Assembly (NCBI RefSeq): GCF_026015625.1 | Contig: NZ_JAPDVG010000001.1 | Coordinates: forward strand, 2,125,001 to 2,189,000 | From: Segatella copri | GTDB lineage: Bacteria; Bacteroidota; Bacteroidia; Bacteroidales; Bacteroidaceae | Reading direction: 5' to 3' | Length of the DNA: 64,000 nucleotides | Part shown: positions 23,552 through 32,655 of the stretch, in pieces | Layout of the letters: every line of letters begins with the position of its first letter | How positions within the stretch are numbered: position 1 is the stretch's first letter | Program-made: the position numbers and the translations under genes | The notes under the pieces: generated by a model | Told to the model about the DNA's origin: nothing | Databases searched by the model: none | The model's input: the letters and a program-made list of their open reading frames with translations, nothing else

Positions 23552-24517
23552 TTAGAGTTCAGATGCCATTGCTGCAGCACCCAGGATGGCAGCCTTGGCA
23601 CCATCCAGTCCGCTCATCAGAAACTTAGCCTTACCTTTATATAATGAGAGCACATGCTCGTTATATGCTTCTTCAATAGGACGGAAGAGCAGATCGCCAG
23701 CCTGTGCCAATCCTCCGAAGAAGATAAAAGCCTCCGGGCTCAGAAAGGTAGCTATCTCTGCACAGGCCTTGCCGATTCTTGTACCAGTTTGTCTGAACAC
23801 TTCCCGTGCCAGTGTATCTCCTGCCATGGCTGCCTTATAAACTGCATAAGATGTAATTTCTTCCCTTGGAATATTTCTCAGCTCAGTTGCCCCAGTTGAT
23901 GCTTCGAGCATGGCCAAGGTAGTACGGACCACGCCTGTAGCCGAACAGTAGGTTTCCAGACAGCCCTTTCTGCCACAGCCGCATGGTCTACCGTCAGGAT
24001 CCACTACCATGTGTCCCAACTCACCGGCAAAACCGTCGCAACCATAAATCAGCTGTCCGTTAGCCACTATACCCGATCCTACGCCTGTTCCGAGAGTGAG
24101 TTCTACGAAGTTTTTCATGCCAACCGCAGCACCATATTTCATTTCTCCCATAGCAGCCGCATTTGCATCATTGGTAATAGCAACCGGAATGCCCAGTTTC
24201 TCTGCAAACATGTCAGCCAGCGGTACAATACCCTTAGCCCATACCAGGTTTGCTGCATTTTCAATGGTCCCCTTGTAATAGTTACCACAAGGCGCACCGA
24301 TGCCCATGGCACGAATTTTCTCTATACCACCTACCTGTTCTACTATCTGCATCACAGCTTTTACCGACTCCTCTACGTATTGTTCTACGCGTTGGAATGT
24401 CTGGGTCTTGATTGAGGTTGTAGCTATTATTTCTCCGTCCCCATCAACGATGCCGAAAACGGAATTGGTTCCACCCAAATCCAAGCCAATCACTAAAGAC
24501 TTTACATCGTATTCCAT
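23552..24517 (-). CDS. ROK-family sugar kinase
   Basis: The 321-residue kinase has the phosphate-binding motif GLDLGGTNSVFG, the catalytic ITNDANAAAMGE and the ROK zinc motif CGCGRKGCLETYCS. Members phosphorylate glucose, N-acetylglucosamine or N-acetylmannosamine. Its position first in the operon with the NagB-like fusion and a hexosaminidase favours an amino sugar, by inference. The start at 24517 (MEYDVKSLVIG) fits the family and an AGAAG ribosome-binding site; a longer frame to 24568 adds a non-conserved extension. Confidence 0.88.
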   Translation of the reverse strand: MEYDVKSLVIGLDLGGTNSVFGIVDGDGEIIATTSIKTQTFQRVEQYVEESVKAVMQIVEQVGGIEKIRAMGIGAPCGNYYKGTIENAANLVWAKGIVPLADMFAEKLGIPVAITNDANAAAMGEMKYGAAVGMKNFVELTLGTGVGSGIVANGQLIYGCDGFAGELGHMVVDPDGRPCGCGRKGCLETYCSATGVVRTTLAMLEASTGATELRNIPREEITSYAVYKAAMAGDTLAREVFRQTGTRIGKACAEIATFLSPEAFIFFGGLAQAGDLLFRPIEEAYNEHVLSLYKGKAKFLMSGLDGAKAAILGAAAMASEL

Positions 24518-24627
24518 ACTTCTTTTAATTAATAGGTTAAAATCGAAAAATAACGAGGAGCGATACAAACTTTTATTTATTAAATTCTTTATTAACGCTC
24601 AGTTCGTTACTAAAATATTTTATTTTG

Positions 24628-24635
24628 CAAAGTTA
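24628..24635 (-). promoter_or_regulatory. -7 element of the ROK kinase-GH20-GH2 operon
   Basis: The minus strand reads TAACTTTG, 111 bases before the kinase start, inside the divergent intergenic region shared with the ROK repressor gene. Confidence 0.5.
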
Positions 24636-24841
24636 CTAGTTTTATAAAACACTGCAATGAAAATAGCGTTAATATTTCTAAAACAGAAACATTTTTTATA
24701 CTTTGAGCCTTCTTATGGCCGAAATACCTGCACTTCGCTCGCTTCTGATGCCGATTAAGTGTAACCCCCTTTTGTGCACTTACGTATCCAACCTCTATAT
24801 ATATAATAAGGTATAGGATGAAACAGAATGTTCGAAAACGA

Positions 24842-24862
24842 CGAAAAGTATACTATTTTTCG
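24842..24862. promoter_or_regulatory. palindrome, candidate ROK operator
   Basis: CGAAAA and TTTTCG flank a GTATAC-containing core, giving a 21-bp near-palindrome. It lies about 50 bases upstream of the -10-like box of the repressor gene and about 200 bases from the divergent operon promoter. Its role as an operator is inferred from position and symmetry. Confidence 0.35.
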
Positions 24863-24913
24863 CCATTTAAGTTTTATTAACAGCAAAAATATTGCACCAA
24901 TACAGAAAAACCT

Positions 24914-24921
24914 TATCTTTG
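24914..24921 (+). promoter_or_regulatory. -7 element of the ROK repressor-PUL operon
   Basis: TATCTTTG matches TAnnTTTG, 19 bases upstream of the ATG at 24941. ATTG at 24891-24894 is a weak -33 with a 19-base spacer. Confidence 0.6.
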
Positions 24922-24940
24922 AAACTAAAAAATATTAGTT

Positions 24941-26161
24941 ATGAAAGCTGACTTAATAAAATATCTTAGAAAGATAAACAAAAAGCCCTCAGTTCAGGGC
25001 AAGCTCCTGGAGCAGTTTATCTCTCACGGAGCCTCCACCATCCCAGAGATGTCGAAGGCTATCGGAGTTAGCTTACCGACAACAACAAGTGCCCTCAACG
25101 AGTTGATAAAAGAAGGACTCGCCAGAGAGATTGGAAAGAAAGACAATTCTTCGGGACGCATCCCGATGGTTTACGACCTCGTTCCAACAGCAGGCTACTT
25201 CATCGGCGTCAATCCTGAGATGAACTGCCTGGCACTTGCAGCAAGCGACTTCGCAGGCAATCTGATTACCGAAAAAACAAGAGTGCCTTACGTATATGAG
25301 AACTCTCCTGAAAACCTGGAAGAAATAAGCAGAATCATCAATGAGTTTATCGAAAGCCTTCCTGTTTCAAGAGAAGAAATACTTCAAGTTTGCGTGAACG
25401 TGGCTGAGCGCGTGAATCCTGTACAGGGAAATGCCTACAACATGTTCACCTTCCTGAAAGAATCATTGGCCGACAAGCTGACCCAGCTCATACTGCTACC
25501 GGTATGTATCGAGAACGATACCCGGAGCATGGCTTTCGCTGAGTTGATTAAGGGACAGTGCAAAGGCCTGAAAGACGCCATCTTCGTGAACGTATGCTGG
25601 GGCATCGGAATCGGAATCATCATCGACGGCAAACTCTATTACGGCAAGTCGGGATATTCTGGCGAATTCGGTCACATGACTGCCTACAACAACAACATCA
25701 TCTGCCACTGCGGCAAGATTGGTTGCATAGAAACAGAAGTTTCGGGCAGAGCACTCAAAAGGAAACTCATCGAGAAGATAAAGGAAGGAAAGACTTCCAT
25801 CCTCTCTGAAAGAGTTCTGAAAAAGAATGAAGACCTATCACTCCAGGATATCCTGGACGCCATAGCAAAGGAAGATGTACTGAGCCTTGCCACACTGCAA
25901 CGCATAGCAGATGAACTTGGCAAACAACTGGCAGGAGTCATCAACATCTTCAACCCAGAAATGCTGGTCATCGGAGGAGAAATGTCGGTTACAGGCGACT
26001 ACCTCACGCTACCGGTAAAGATGGGTATCAAGAAATTCTCTCTCAACATCATGAATGAGGATTCTATGATCGTTACCTCAAGCCTGAAAGGTCTTGCAGG
26101 AATCACGGGAGCCTGCCTGATGGCAAGATACCGGCTTCTGAATGAGAACATCGACAAATAA
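24941..26161 (+). CDS. ROK-family transcriptional repressor (NagC/Mlc-like)
   Basis: The 406-residue protein starts with a winged-helix domain (residues 15-75: LLEQFISHGASTIPEMSKAIGVSLPTTTSALNELI). This is joined to a ROK sugar-binding domain with GIGIGIIIDGKLYYGKSGYSGEFGHM, the zinc motif CHCGKIGCIETEVSG and EMLVIGGEMS. Such proteins repress sugar genes until an amino sugar or its phosphate binds. It is divergent from the amino-sugar operon and 36 bases upstream of the fucosidase in the same direction, so it is well placed to control both transcripts. Confidence 0.9.
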   Translation: MKADLIKYLRKINKKPSVQGKLLEQFISHGASTIPEMSKAIGVSLPTTTSALNELIKEGLAREIGKKDNSSGRIPMVYDLVPTAGYFIGVNPEMNCLALAASDFAGNLITEKTRVPYVYENSPENLEEISRIINEFIESLPVSREEILQVCVNVAERVNPVQGNAYNMFTFLKESLADKLTQLILLPVCIENDTRSMAFAELIKGQCKGLKDAIFVNVCWGIGIGIIIDGKLYYGKSGYSGEFGHMTAYNNNIICHCGKIGCIETEVSGRALKRKLIEKIKEGKTSILSERVLKKNEDLSLQDILDAIAKEDVLSLATLQRIADELGKQLAGVINIFNPEMLVIGGEMSVTGDYLTLPVKMGIKKFSLNIMNEDSMIVTSSLKGLAGITGACLMARYRLLNENIDK

Positions 26162-26197
26162 GGAATTTAAACAACCAATACAAAACCTATTTTAAGT

Positions 26198-27643
26198 ATG
26201 AAGAAGTCTCTTCTTTTTGCACTATGCCTGGGGCTGGCAACCATAACAGCTGCCGCCCAGCGCAACTACAGCCAGGTAGACCCCATCCAACCTGTGCCAA
26301 CCGCCAAGCAGGTGGCATGGCAGAAACTGGAAACCTATGCTTTTATCCATTTCGGCCTCAATACCTTCAATGATAAGGAATGGGGATACGGAAATTCGGA
26401 TGTAAAAACCTTCAATCCTAAGAAACTGGATTGCGAACAATGGGCAAGAACCCTGGTTGCTGCGGGCATGAAAGGAGTCATCATTACAGCCAAACATCAC
26501 GACGGCTTCTGCCTCTGGCCTACACGCACCACAGATTACTGCATCCGCAACACACCTTATAAGAATGGTGAAGGTGATGTGGTAGGAGAACTCTCCCAAG
26601 CATGTAAGAAATACGGTTTGAAATTCGGAGTTTACCTCTCGCCTTGGGACAGACACCAGGCAAGCTACGGTTCTCCCTACTACCTGAAGCTCTACCAGCG
26701 CCAGCTCAAGGAACTTCTGAGCAACTACGGCGAACTTTTCGAAGTATGGTTTGACGGAGCCAACGGAGGAGACGGCTGGTACGGAGGTGCCGAAGAAAGC
26801 AGAACCATCGACAGAAGGAACTACTACAATTTTCCTAGGATTTTCGAAATTGTTGACAGTTTACAACCCAATGCCATTCTTTTCGGTGATGGCGGACCGG
26901 GATGCCGATGGGTAGGAAATGAAAATGGATTTGCAGGCGAAACCTGCTGGTCTACAATACCATCCAACACCGTCTATCCAGGCTTCAAGGACTACAAACA
27001 GTTGCAGTTTGGATGGGAAGACGGCGACCAGTGGACACCAGCTGAGTGCGATGTTTCTATCCGCCCGGGATGGTTCTACCATGAGAAAGAAGACAGTAAG
27101 GTAAAAACCGTTGAAGACCTGTGCGATCTCTACTACAAGAGTGTAGGACACAACGCTACCATGTTACTCAACTTCCCGGTAGACAAGGATGGACTCATCC
27201 ACCCTATCGACTCTGCAAATGCAGTAAACTTCCAAAGGAAAATCCGACAAGAATTATCTGTCAATCTACTGAAAGGCATCACACCTAAAGTAGACAGCCA
27301 GCAAGGCAAGCACATTGGCAAGAATATCACAGACGGCCAGTATGACACCTTCTGGGCTTCTAAAAAGAAAAAAGATGCCTATATCGAGTTTCAACTCGGA
27401 AAGCCAAAATCTATCACACGCCTCATGCTCCAGGAATACATACCTCTGGGGCAGCGCGTAAAAGCCTTCTCAATCTATTACCAACAAGGCAAAAACTGGG
27501 TAAGGCTCGACCCTAAGGAAGAGACTACCACTATCGGCTACAAGCGAATACTTCGCTTCGATAAGATTACTACAAGTGGCATCCGCATCGTAATCGACGA
27601 TGCAAAGGGATGCCCTTGTATAAACTCCGTTTCAGCATTCTAA
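26198..27643 (+). CDS. exported GH29 alpha-L-fucosidase
   Basis: The 481-residue protein has a signal peptide (MKKSLLFALCLGLATITAAA-Q) and the GH29 barrel: YAFIHFGLNTFNDKEWG, TAKHHDGFCLWP, YLSPWDRH, and the nucleophile Asp186 in FEVWFDGANGG. The C-terminal 130 residues form a discoidin/F5-F8-like beta-sandwich (ITDGQYDTFWAS...IEFQLGKPKSITRLMLQEYI). It removes alpha-fucose, a common cap of mucin and milk glycans. It is the first enzyme gene after the repressor and 52 bases before susC. Confidence 0.93.
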   Translation: MKKSLLFALCLGLATITAAAQRNYSQVDPIQPVPTAKQVAWQKLETYAFIHFGLNTFNDKEWGYGNSDVKTFNPKKLDCEQWARTLVAAGMKGVIITAKHHDGFCLWPTRTTDYCIRNTPYKNGEGDVVGELSQACKKYGLKFGVYLSPWDRHQASYGSPYYLKLYQRQLKELLSNYGELFEVWFDGANGGDGWYGGAEESRTIDRRNYYNFPRIFEIVDSLQPNAILFGDGGPGCRWVGNENGFAGETCWSTIPSNTVYPGFKDYKQLQFGWEDGDQWTPAECDVSIRPGWFYHEKEDSKVKTVEDLCDLYYKSVGHNATMLLNFPVDKDGLIHPIDSANAVNFQRKIRQELSVNLLKGITPKVDSQQGKHIGKNITDGQYDTFWASKKKKDAYIEFQLGKPKSITRLMLQEYIPLGQRVKAFSIYYQQGKNWVRLDPKEETTTIGYKRILRFDKITTSGIRIVIDDAKGCPCINSVSAF

Positions 27644-27695
27644 TAACTAGAAAGAAGTACGAAAAATTTTATAACTAACAATAAATAATAGCCCT

Positions 27696-30695
27696 ATGAA
27701 CAAAAGAGCAAATTTGTATTTTGCAGCGCTTTTAGGTGCGATGTCACCTCTTTGCACTGTTTCTGCATTGGCTGCTCAAAGCAATTCTACCATTGCTACA
27801 GCTACCCAGCAGCAAAACTCATGTACAGGTACTGTTAAAGACGCTACCGGAGAACCTATCATCGGCGCTACCATCAGAATCGAAGGTAAGACCGGTGGAA
27901 CCGTAACTGACCTGGATGGTAACTTCACCCTCAGCAACATCGAAAAGGGTGCCAAACTTACCATCACTTATGTGGGTTACAAATCACAGACCCTCACATG
28001 GAGCGGTAGTCCGCTCAACATCACTTTGCAGGATGATGCCAACATGCTTGAAGAGACCGTAGTCATCGGTTACGGTACAGTAAAGAAGGCTGACTTGGCA
28101 GGTTCTGTGGCAGTTTTGGACAGCAAGAATTTCAAGGACCAGCCTGTTGCACGTGTAGAGGATGCCCTCAACGGACGCATGTCTGGTGTGCAGGTAATGT
28201 CAAGCGGTGTTCCTGGTGGAGCCATGAAGATTCGTGTACGTGGTACCAGTTCCGTAAACAAGAGCAACGACCCTCTCTACGTAGTAGACGGTATCGTTCG
28301 CGAGACAGGTCTTGAGGGTATCAGCCCTGAAGACATCCAAAGCATCCAGGTATTGAAGGACGCATCTTCTACCGCCATCTATGGTGCCCGCGGTGCCAAT
28401 GGTGTTGTTATGGTACAGACCAAGAGCGGTTCTGCCGGTGCTACCCAGGTAACATTCGATGCAAGTTTCGGTATCTCTAATGCTTACCACATTCCTGAGG
28501 TAATGGGAACCAAAGAATATGCACAGGCTTTGATTGACTACAAGGGTGTAGCCAAGAGTGCCATGCAAGGTTATCTTGACGGAACCAAACCAGGTATCGA
28601 CTGGATGGACGAGTTGCTCCAGACTGGAATCACCCAGAACTATAAGGTAGCAGTTTCTCAGGGCAATGAGAAGACTCAGACCTACTTCTCTGCCAACTAT
28701 ATGGACCAGAAGGGTGTTATCACAGATACAAAATCAAGACGTTACGCTATCAAGGCTAACATGCACAATAAGATTTTCGACTGGTTAGAGATGACCACCG
28801 ATATCAACCTTGCTCAGACCGACAACTCTGGTGCAGGTTTTGCGCAGAACCAGTCTAACCCTATCTGGGTAGGATTGAACTACTCTCCAACGATGGAAAT
28901 GATGGCACCTAACGGCAACTACAATGTGGACCCTTACAACAATATTCAGAACAATCCTTACGGTATTCTCCATGATGGCGACAACGACCGCAAGCGTACC
29001 ATGGTAACCGGTCACATTGACTTGAAGTTCAACCTTCTCAAGGGCTTGACATTCACTACCACCAACGGTATCGACTATAATGATTATAAGTGGTACAACT
29101 TCACTTCAACCAGAGTAAATGTTTCAGGTAACTCCATGACAAATGGCGATGCTACAGTAACCGCTTTGCAGTCTACCAACAATTTGACTTACATGGGCAA
29201 GTGGGGCGAGCACGCATTGACAGCTACCGGTGTATGGGAAGTTTCTTCTAACGAGGTTCGCAAAATGCAAATGACCGGTACCGGTATTGCCCACGAGCAG
29301 TTAGGTTACTGGAATATCCAGGATGCAGCTTCCAAGAATCCGACTAATGGTTACAGCAAGTGGACCATGCTCTCTGGCGTTGCCCGCGTCATGTACAACT
29401 ATGCCGACCGCTACATGCTGACCGGTACATTCCGTGCCGATGGTTCCAGCCGTTTCACCAACAAGAAGTGGGGTTACTTCCCATCTATCGCAGGTGCTTG
29501 GACTGTTTCTAACGAAAAGTTCTGGGAGCCTATCAGAAATGCAGTAGAATACATGAAGATCCGTGCCAGCTATGGTATCATCGGTAATCAGGACATCGCT
29601 CCTTATTCTACTCTTGGAACTTTGGAATCAACAGGTTTCTCATACGGAACAAACCAGTCTTATACAGGTTACTGGGCAAATAGTTTTGCTACACCAGACC
29701 TGACCTGGGAGAAGGTTCACCAGTTTGACCTCGGTGTTGACCTCGGTTTCTTCGGTAACCGTTTGAGCATCAGTTTCGACTACTTCAACAAGACCACCAA
29801 GGATGCTCTTTTGCAGACGGCAGCTCCTGGCTACCTGGGCGGAACCAGATATTGGGTAAATGCCGGTGAGGTAAACAACAAGGGTGTTGACGTAACCATC
29901 AATGGTCAGATTATCCAGACCAAGGATTGGTCATGGTCATCTACCTTGAATGCCAGCTACATCAAGAACAAGGTAACCAAGATGACAGCCGATGAGCCTA
30001 TCATTTATGGTGAGAAGCCAGCTCCTGGTACTGTTGACCCATGTACTATCATCAAGGAAGGTGAAGCTATCGGTACATTCTACGGATTCAAGTGGGCTGG
30101 AGTAGAAAAGAACGACAAGGGACAGTATGTAGACATGTACTATGCAGCAGACGGAACCAAGACTGCTTCTCCAAATGCAGGTACAGACCGTTTCGTATTG
30201 GGTCGCTCAAATCCTGATGTCACATTAGGCTGGAACAACACCATTACCTATAAGAACTGGGACTTCAACATGTTCTGCAATGCAGCCTTCGGTGCAAAAC
30301 GTTTGAATATCGTACGTTTCGCAATGAATGCAGAGGTTGGTGCTTCAAGATTCGTTACAGACAAGGATCACTTCAGTAATATAGGTGTAACAATGCCTAC
30401 CATCGGTGCAGAGAACAAGAACTATGGTAATTCAGACAAGTGGCTCGAGAATGCCGACTACTTCCGTTGTGAGAATATCAGCGTAGCTTATACATTCCCA
30501 CGCAGCGTAACCAAGTTGGCAGACATCCGTCTTTCACTCTCAGCTCAGAACCTCTTCACCATCACAGGTTATAAGGGTATTGACCCAGCAGGTGCTTCTT
30601 TCAGTGATGCCAACGTAGACCGTGATAATGGTTTGGATATGGGTGCTTATCCTAATCCTCGTACCATCACAATGGGTGTTCGTGTAACCTTCTAA
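27696..30695 (+). CDS. SusC-like TonB-dependent transporter
   Basis: The 999-residue outer-membrane transporter has a signal region, then a carboxypeptidase-D-like regulatory domain (CTGTVKDATGEPIIGATIRI to SNIEKGAKLTITYVGYKS). A TonB-box-like EETVVIGYGTVKKADLAGSV and the plug (PVARVEDALNGRMSGVQV, ARGANGVVMVQTKSG) follow, and then a 22-strand-type barrel ending in RTITMGVRVTF. It imports oligosaccharides through the outer membrane with the SusD partner encoded 28 bases downstream. Its neighbours suggest fucosylated or sulfated galactose/hexosamine glycans, by inference. Confidence 0.96.
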   Translation: MNKRANLYFAALLGAMSPLCTVSALAAQSNSTIATATQQQNSCTGTVKDATGEPIIGATIRIEGKTGGTVTDLDGNFTLSNIEKGAKLTITYVGYKSQTLTWSGSPLNITLQDDANMLEETVVIGYGTVKKADLAGSVAVLDSKNFKDQPVARVEDALNGRMSGVQVMSSGVPGGAMKIRVRGTSSVNKSNDPLYVVDGIVRETGLEGISPEDIQSIQVLKDASSTAIYGARGANGVVMVQTKSGSAGATQVTFDASFGISNAYHIPEVMGTKEYAQALIDYKGVAKSAMQGYLDGTKPGIDWMDELLQTGITQNYKVAVSQGNEKTQTYFSANYMDQKGVITDTKSRRYAIKANMHNKIFDWLEMTTDINLAQTDNSGAGFAQNQSNPIWVGLNYSPTMEMMAPNGNYNVDPYNNIQNNPYGILHDGDNDRKRTMVTGHIDLKFNLLKGLTFTTTNGIDYNDYKWYNFTSTRVNVSGNSMTNGDATVTALQSTNNLTYMGKWGEHALTATGVWEVSSNEVRKMQMTGTGIAHEQLGYWNIQDAASKNPTNGYSKWTMLSGVARVMYNYADRYMLTGTFRADGSSRFTNKKWGYFPSIAGAWTVSNEKFWEPIRNAVEYMKIRASYGIIGNQDIAPYSTLGTLESTGFSYGTNQSYTGYWANSFATPDLTWEKVHQFDLGVDLGFFGNRLSISFDYFNKTTKDALLQTAAPGYLGGTRYWVNAGEVNNKGVDVTINGQIIQTKDWSWSSTLNASYIKNKVTKMTADEPIIYGEKPAPGTVDPCTIIKEGEAIGTFYGFKWAGVEKNDKGQYVDMYYAADGTKTASPNAGTDRFVLGRSNPDVTLGWNNTITYKNWDFNMFCNAAFGAKRLNIVRFAMNAEVGASRFVTDKDHFSNIGVTMPTIGAENKNYGNSDKWLENADYFRCENISVAYTFPRSVTKLADIRLSLSAQNLFTITGYKGIDPAGASFSDANVDRDNGLDMGAYPNPRTITMGVRVTF

Positions 30696-30723
30696 ATTCA
30701 ACAATCTAAAAACTGTAAGAATT

Positions 30724-32433
30724 ATGAAAACTAAGAAATTATTATATACAGGTTGCTTCATGGCAGCTTCCCTGTTGTCACTCACATCATGTGGCGATTT
30801 CCTGGATGAGGATCCAAAGGGTCAGTTGAATCCAGAAACATTCTATACCATCGAAGACGACTACACCGCAGGCGTTAATACGCTGTACGATAAAGTGAAT
30901 CAGACACAAAGTTGGACTAACCCTATGTATCCACAGTGGCAGGGAGACGATATCACAGCTAACCCTGGTTCCAACAAGCAGGCTTGTGCTGCGCTCGATG
31001 CATTTGATTCTGATGGTGCCAACAAGGGTGTTACAGAAGCCTGGACTCAGCATTATGCAGTTATCAAGACAGCCAATCTGATTATCGAGGGCTCTGAGAA
31101 ATTCCCTGGTGATAAGGCTAAGATTGCTACCGCATTGGGAAACGCTCACTTCTGGCGTGCTTACTCGTACTACTATCTGGTACGTGTATTCGGCAAATTG
31201 CCTATTATCACTAAGACCAACATAGAACAGTTTGATGCTCAGCCATCTGAGATTGAGAAAGTATACGAATTGATCGTTCAAGACTTGAAGGATGCCATCA
31301 ACGAACTTCCTACAGGTTATGACAAGGAGCCTGCCCGCTTGTTCGGAGTTGACGTTTGGGCTACCAAACAGGCTGCACAGTCTACCTTGGCAGCAGTTTA
31401 TATGTCAATGGCAGGTTATCCGCTCAATAAGGGAACAGAATACTATAAGCTCGCTGCTGAGTTGGCTAAGGATGTCATCACCAACAATGGTACTTATGGC
31501 TTCATCTTGAACCCAGACTGGAAGGAAGTTTACTCTATGGGTAACAATTACAACATGGAGACCGTGCTCGGTATCAACAACGATGCCAAGGGTTGGTGGG
31601 ATCATGACTCACAGCTTTCTTCCTGCTGTCGCTTCGAAGGTCTCGGCGATGGTGGCTGGGGTGACGCCTGGGGCGAAATTGCTTTCTGGAAGAGATATCC
31701 AGAGGGACCTCGCAAGAATGCTATTTATGCTCCTAAAGTTACATTCCAGGAGACTATCACTGAGAAAATCGGCGATAAGGAAGTTAAAAAGGATAAGATC
31801 AGCAAGGCCGTTTACTGGTGGGAACTTGACAACAATGGCAAACCTGTCGTAGATGCTTATCACCCTATGTTCACTATCTTCACTGTCAATGCTGACGAAA
31901 AGGGTAATATGCTCAAACAGCCATACGATTACATGGGAATCAACTATAAGGGTATGGTTAATGACCGCCGTCATAACCTCATCCGCTATTCAGAGGTTCT
32001 CCTCTGGTATGCTGAGAGTGCAGCCCGTGCAGGTCTCTCTGACTTGACAGAAGCTAAGAAATGCTTGAAGCTGGTTCGCAGCCGTGCCGTAACAGATGCT
32101 GAAAATGTGACACTTGACGACGGAACTACCGTAAAGATCGACAACATGAGCGCTGCCCAGCTTGCTGAGGCTTGCTACATCGAACACGGATGGGAAGTTG
32201 CAGGTAACTGGGTATCTATGGTTACCCGCCGTTCAGATGAGCTCCGTATGGACGAGCTCAAGAAGAACTTCGAGTATCGCGTTGCCAATGCCCCTATCGT
32301 TGTTGCGAAAGAGGGTGGCAAGGAATATACTGCCAAGGAGAGCGTTACCGTTAAGGGTGCTTGGTCTGAGGATAGAATTTACTGTCCATATCCAACAACC
32401 GACGGTGAGAAGAACCCGAACTTGAAGAGGTAA
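30724..32433 (+). CDS. SusD-like surface glycan-binding lipoprotein
   Basis: The 569-residue lipoprotein has a lipobox LTSC-GDF (Cys23) followed by the SusD opening FLDEDPKGQLNPETFYT. Helical repeat regions (ALGNAHFWRAYSYYYLVRVFGKLPIIT) and the SusD C-terminal signature (NLIRYSEVLLWYAESAARAG, GWEVAGNWVSMVTRR) are clear. It caps the SusC channel on the cell surface. It ends the PUL core; a strong terminator-like hairpin follows about 80 bases later. Confidence 0.95.
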   Translation: MKTKKLLYTGCFMAASLLSLTSCGDFLDEDPKGQLNPETFYTIEDDYTAGVNTLYDKVNQTQSWTNPMYPQWQGDDITANPGSNKQACAALDAFDSDGANKGVTEAWTQHYAVIKTANLIIEGSEKFPGDKAKIATALGNAHFWRAYSYYYLVRVFGKLPIITKTNIEQFDAQPSEIEKVYELIVQDLKDAINELPTGYDKEPARLFGVDVWATKQAAQSTLAAVYMSMAGYPLNKGTEYYKLAAELAKDVITNNGTYGFILNPDWKEVYSMGNNYNMETVLGINNDAKGWWDHDSQLSSCCRFEGLGDGGWGDAWGEIAFWKRYPEGPRKNAIYAPKVTFQETITEKIGDKEVKKDKISKAVYWWELDNNGKPVVDAYHPMFTIFTVNADEKGNMLKQPYDYMGINYKGMVNDRRHNLIRYSEVLLWYAESAARAGLSDLTEAKKCLKLVRSRAVTDAENVTLDDGTTVKIDNMSAAQLAEACYIEHGWEVAGNWVSMVTRRSDELRMDELKKNFEYRVANAPIVVAKEGGKEYTAKESVTVKGAWSEDRIYCPYPTTDGEKNPNLKR

Positions 32434-32514
32434 ACTTTTTAAGTAATCAATTCATAAGAAATCAACTATTCTATGTTATGTCAACACATCATGTACGAGA
32501 ATAGACTAGGTTGT

Positions 32515-32546
32515 GTGCCCTTTCTGTCGGGAAACAGGAAGGGCAC
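32515..32546 (+). terminator. terminator after susD
   Basis: GTGCCCTTTCTG (32515-32526) pairs with CAGGAAGGGCAC (32535-32546), all 12 positions with one G-T, followed by TGTTTCTTT. Confidence 0.8.
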
Positions 32547-32597
32547 TGTTTCTTTATGAAGAATAAGAGAAATACTCTTAAGAAATATCCCGAAATT

Positions 32598-32629
32598 TTT
32601 GGTAATTACGAATATTCAGCGTACCTTTG
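32598..32629 (+). promoter_or_regulatory. sulfatase-anSME promoter
   Basis: TTTG (32598-32601), 20 bases, then TACCTTTG (32622-32629) is the full consensus. A start near 32636 leaves a 20-base leader before the ATG at 32656. It also rules out an upstream Met at 32599 as the start of the sulfatase. Confidence 0.8.
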
Positions 32630-32655
32630 CAAGATATAACTTAATACAAAACATT

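Noticed and set aside
32599..32655. Upstream start for the sulfatase
   Set aside because: It overlaps the promoter, and the Met at 32656 gives a proper signal peptide.
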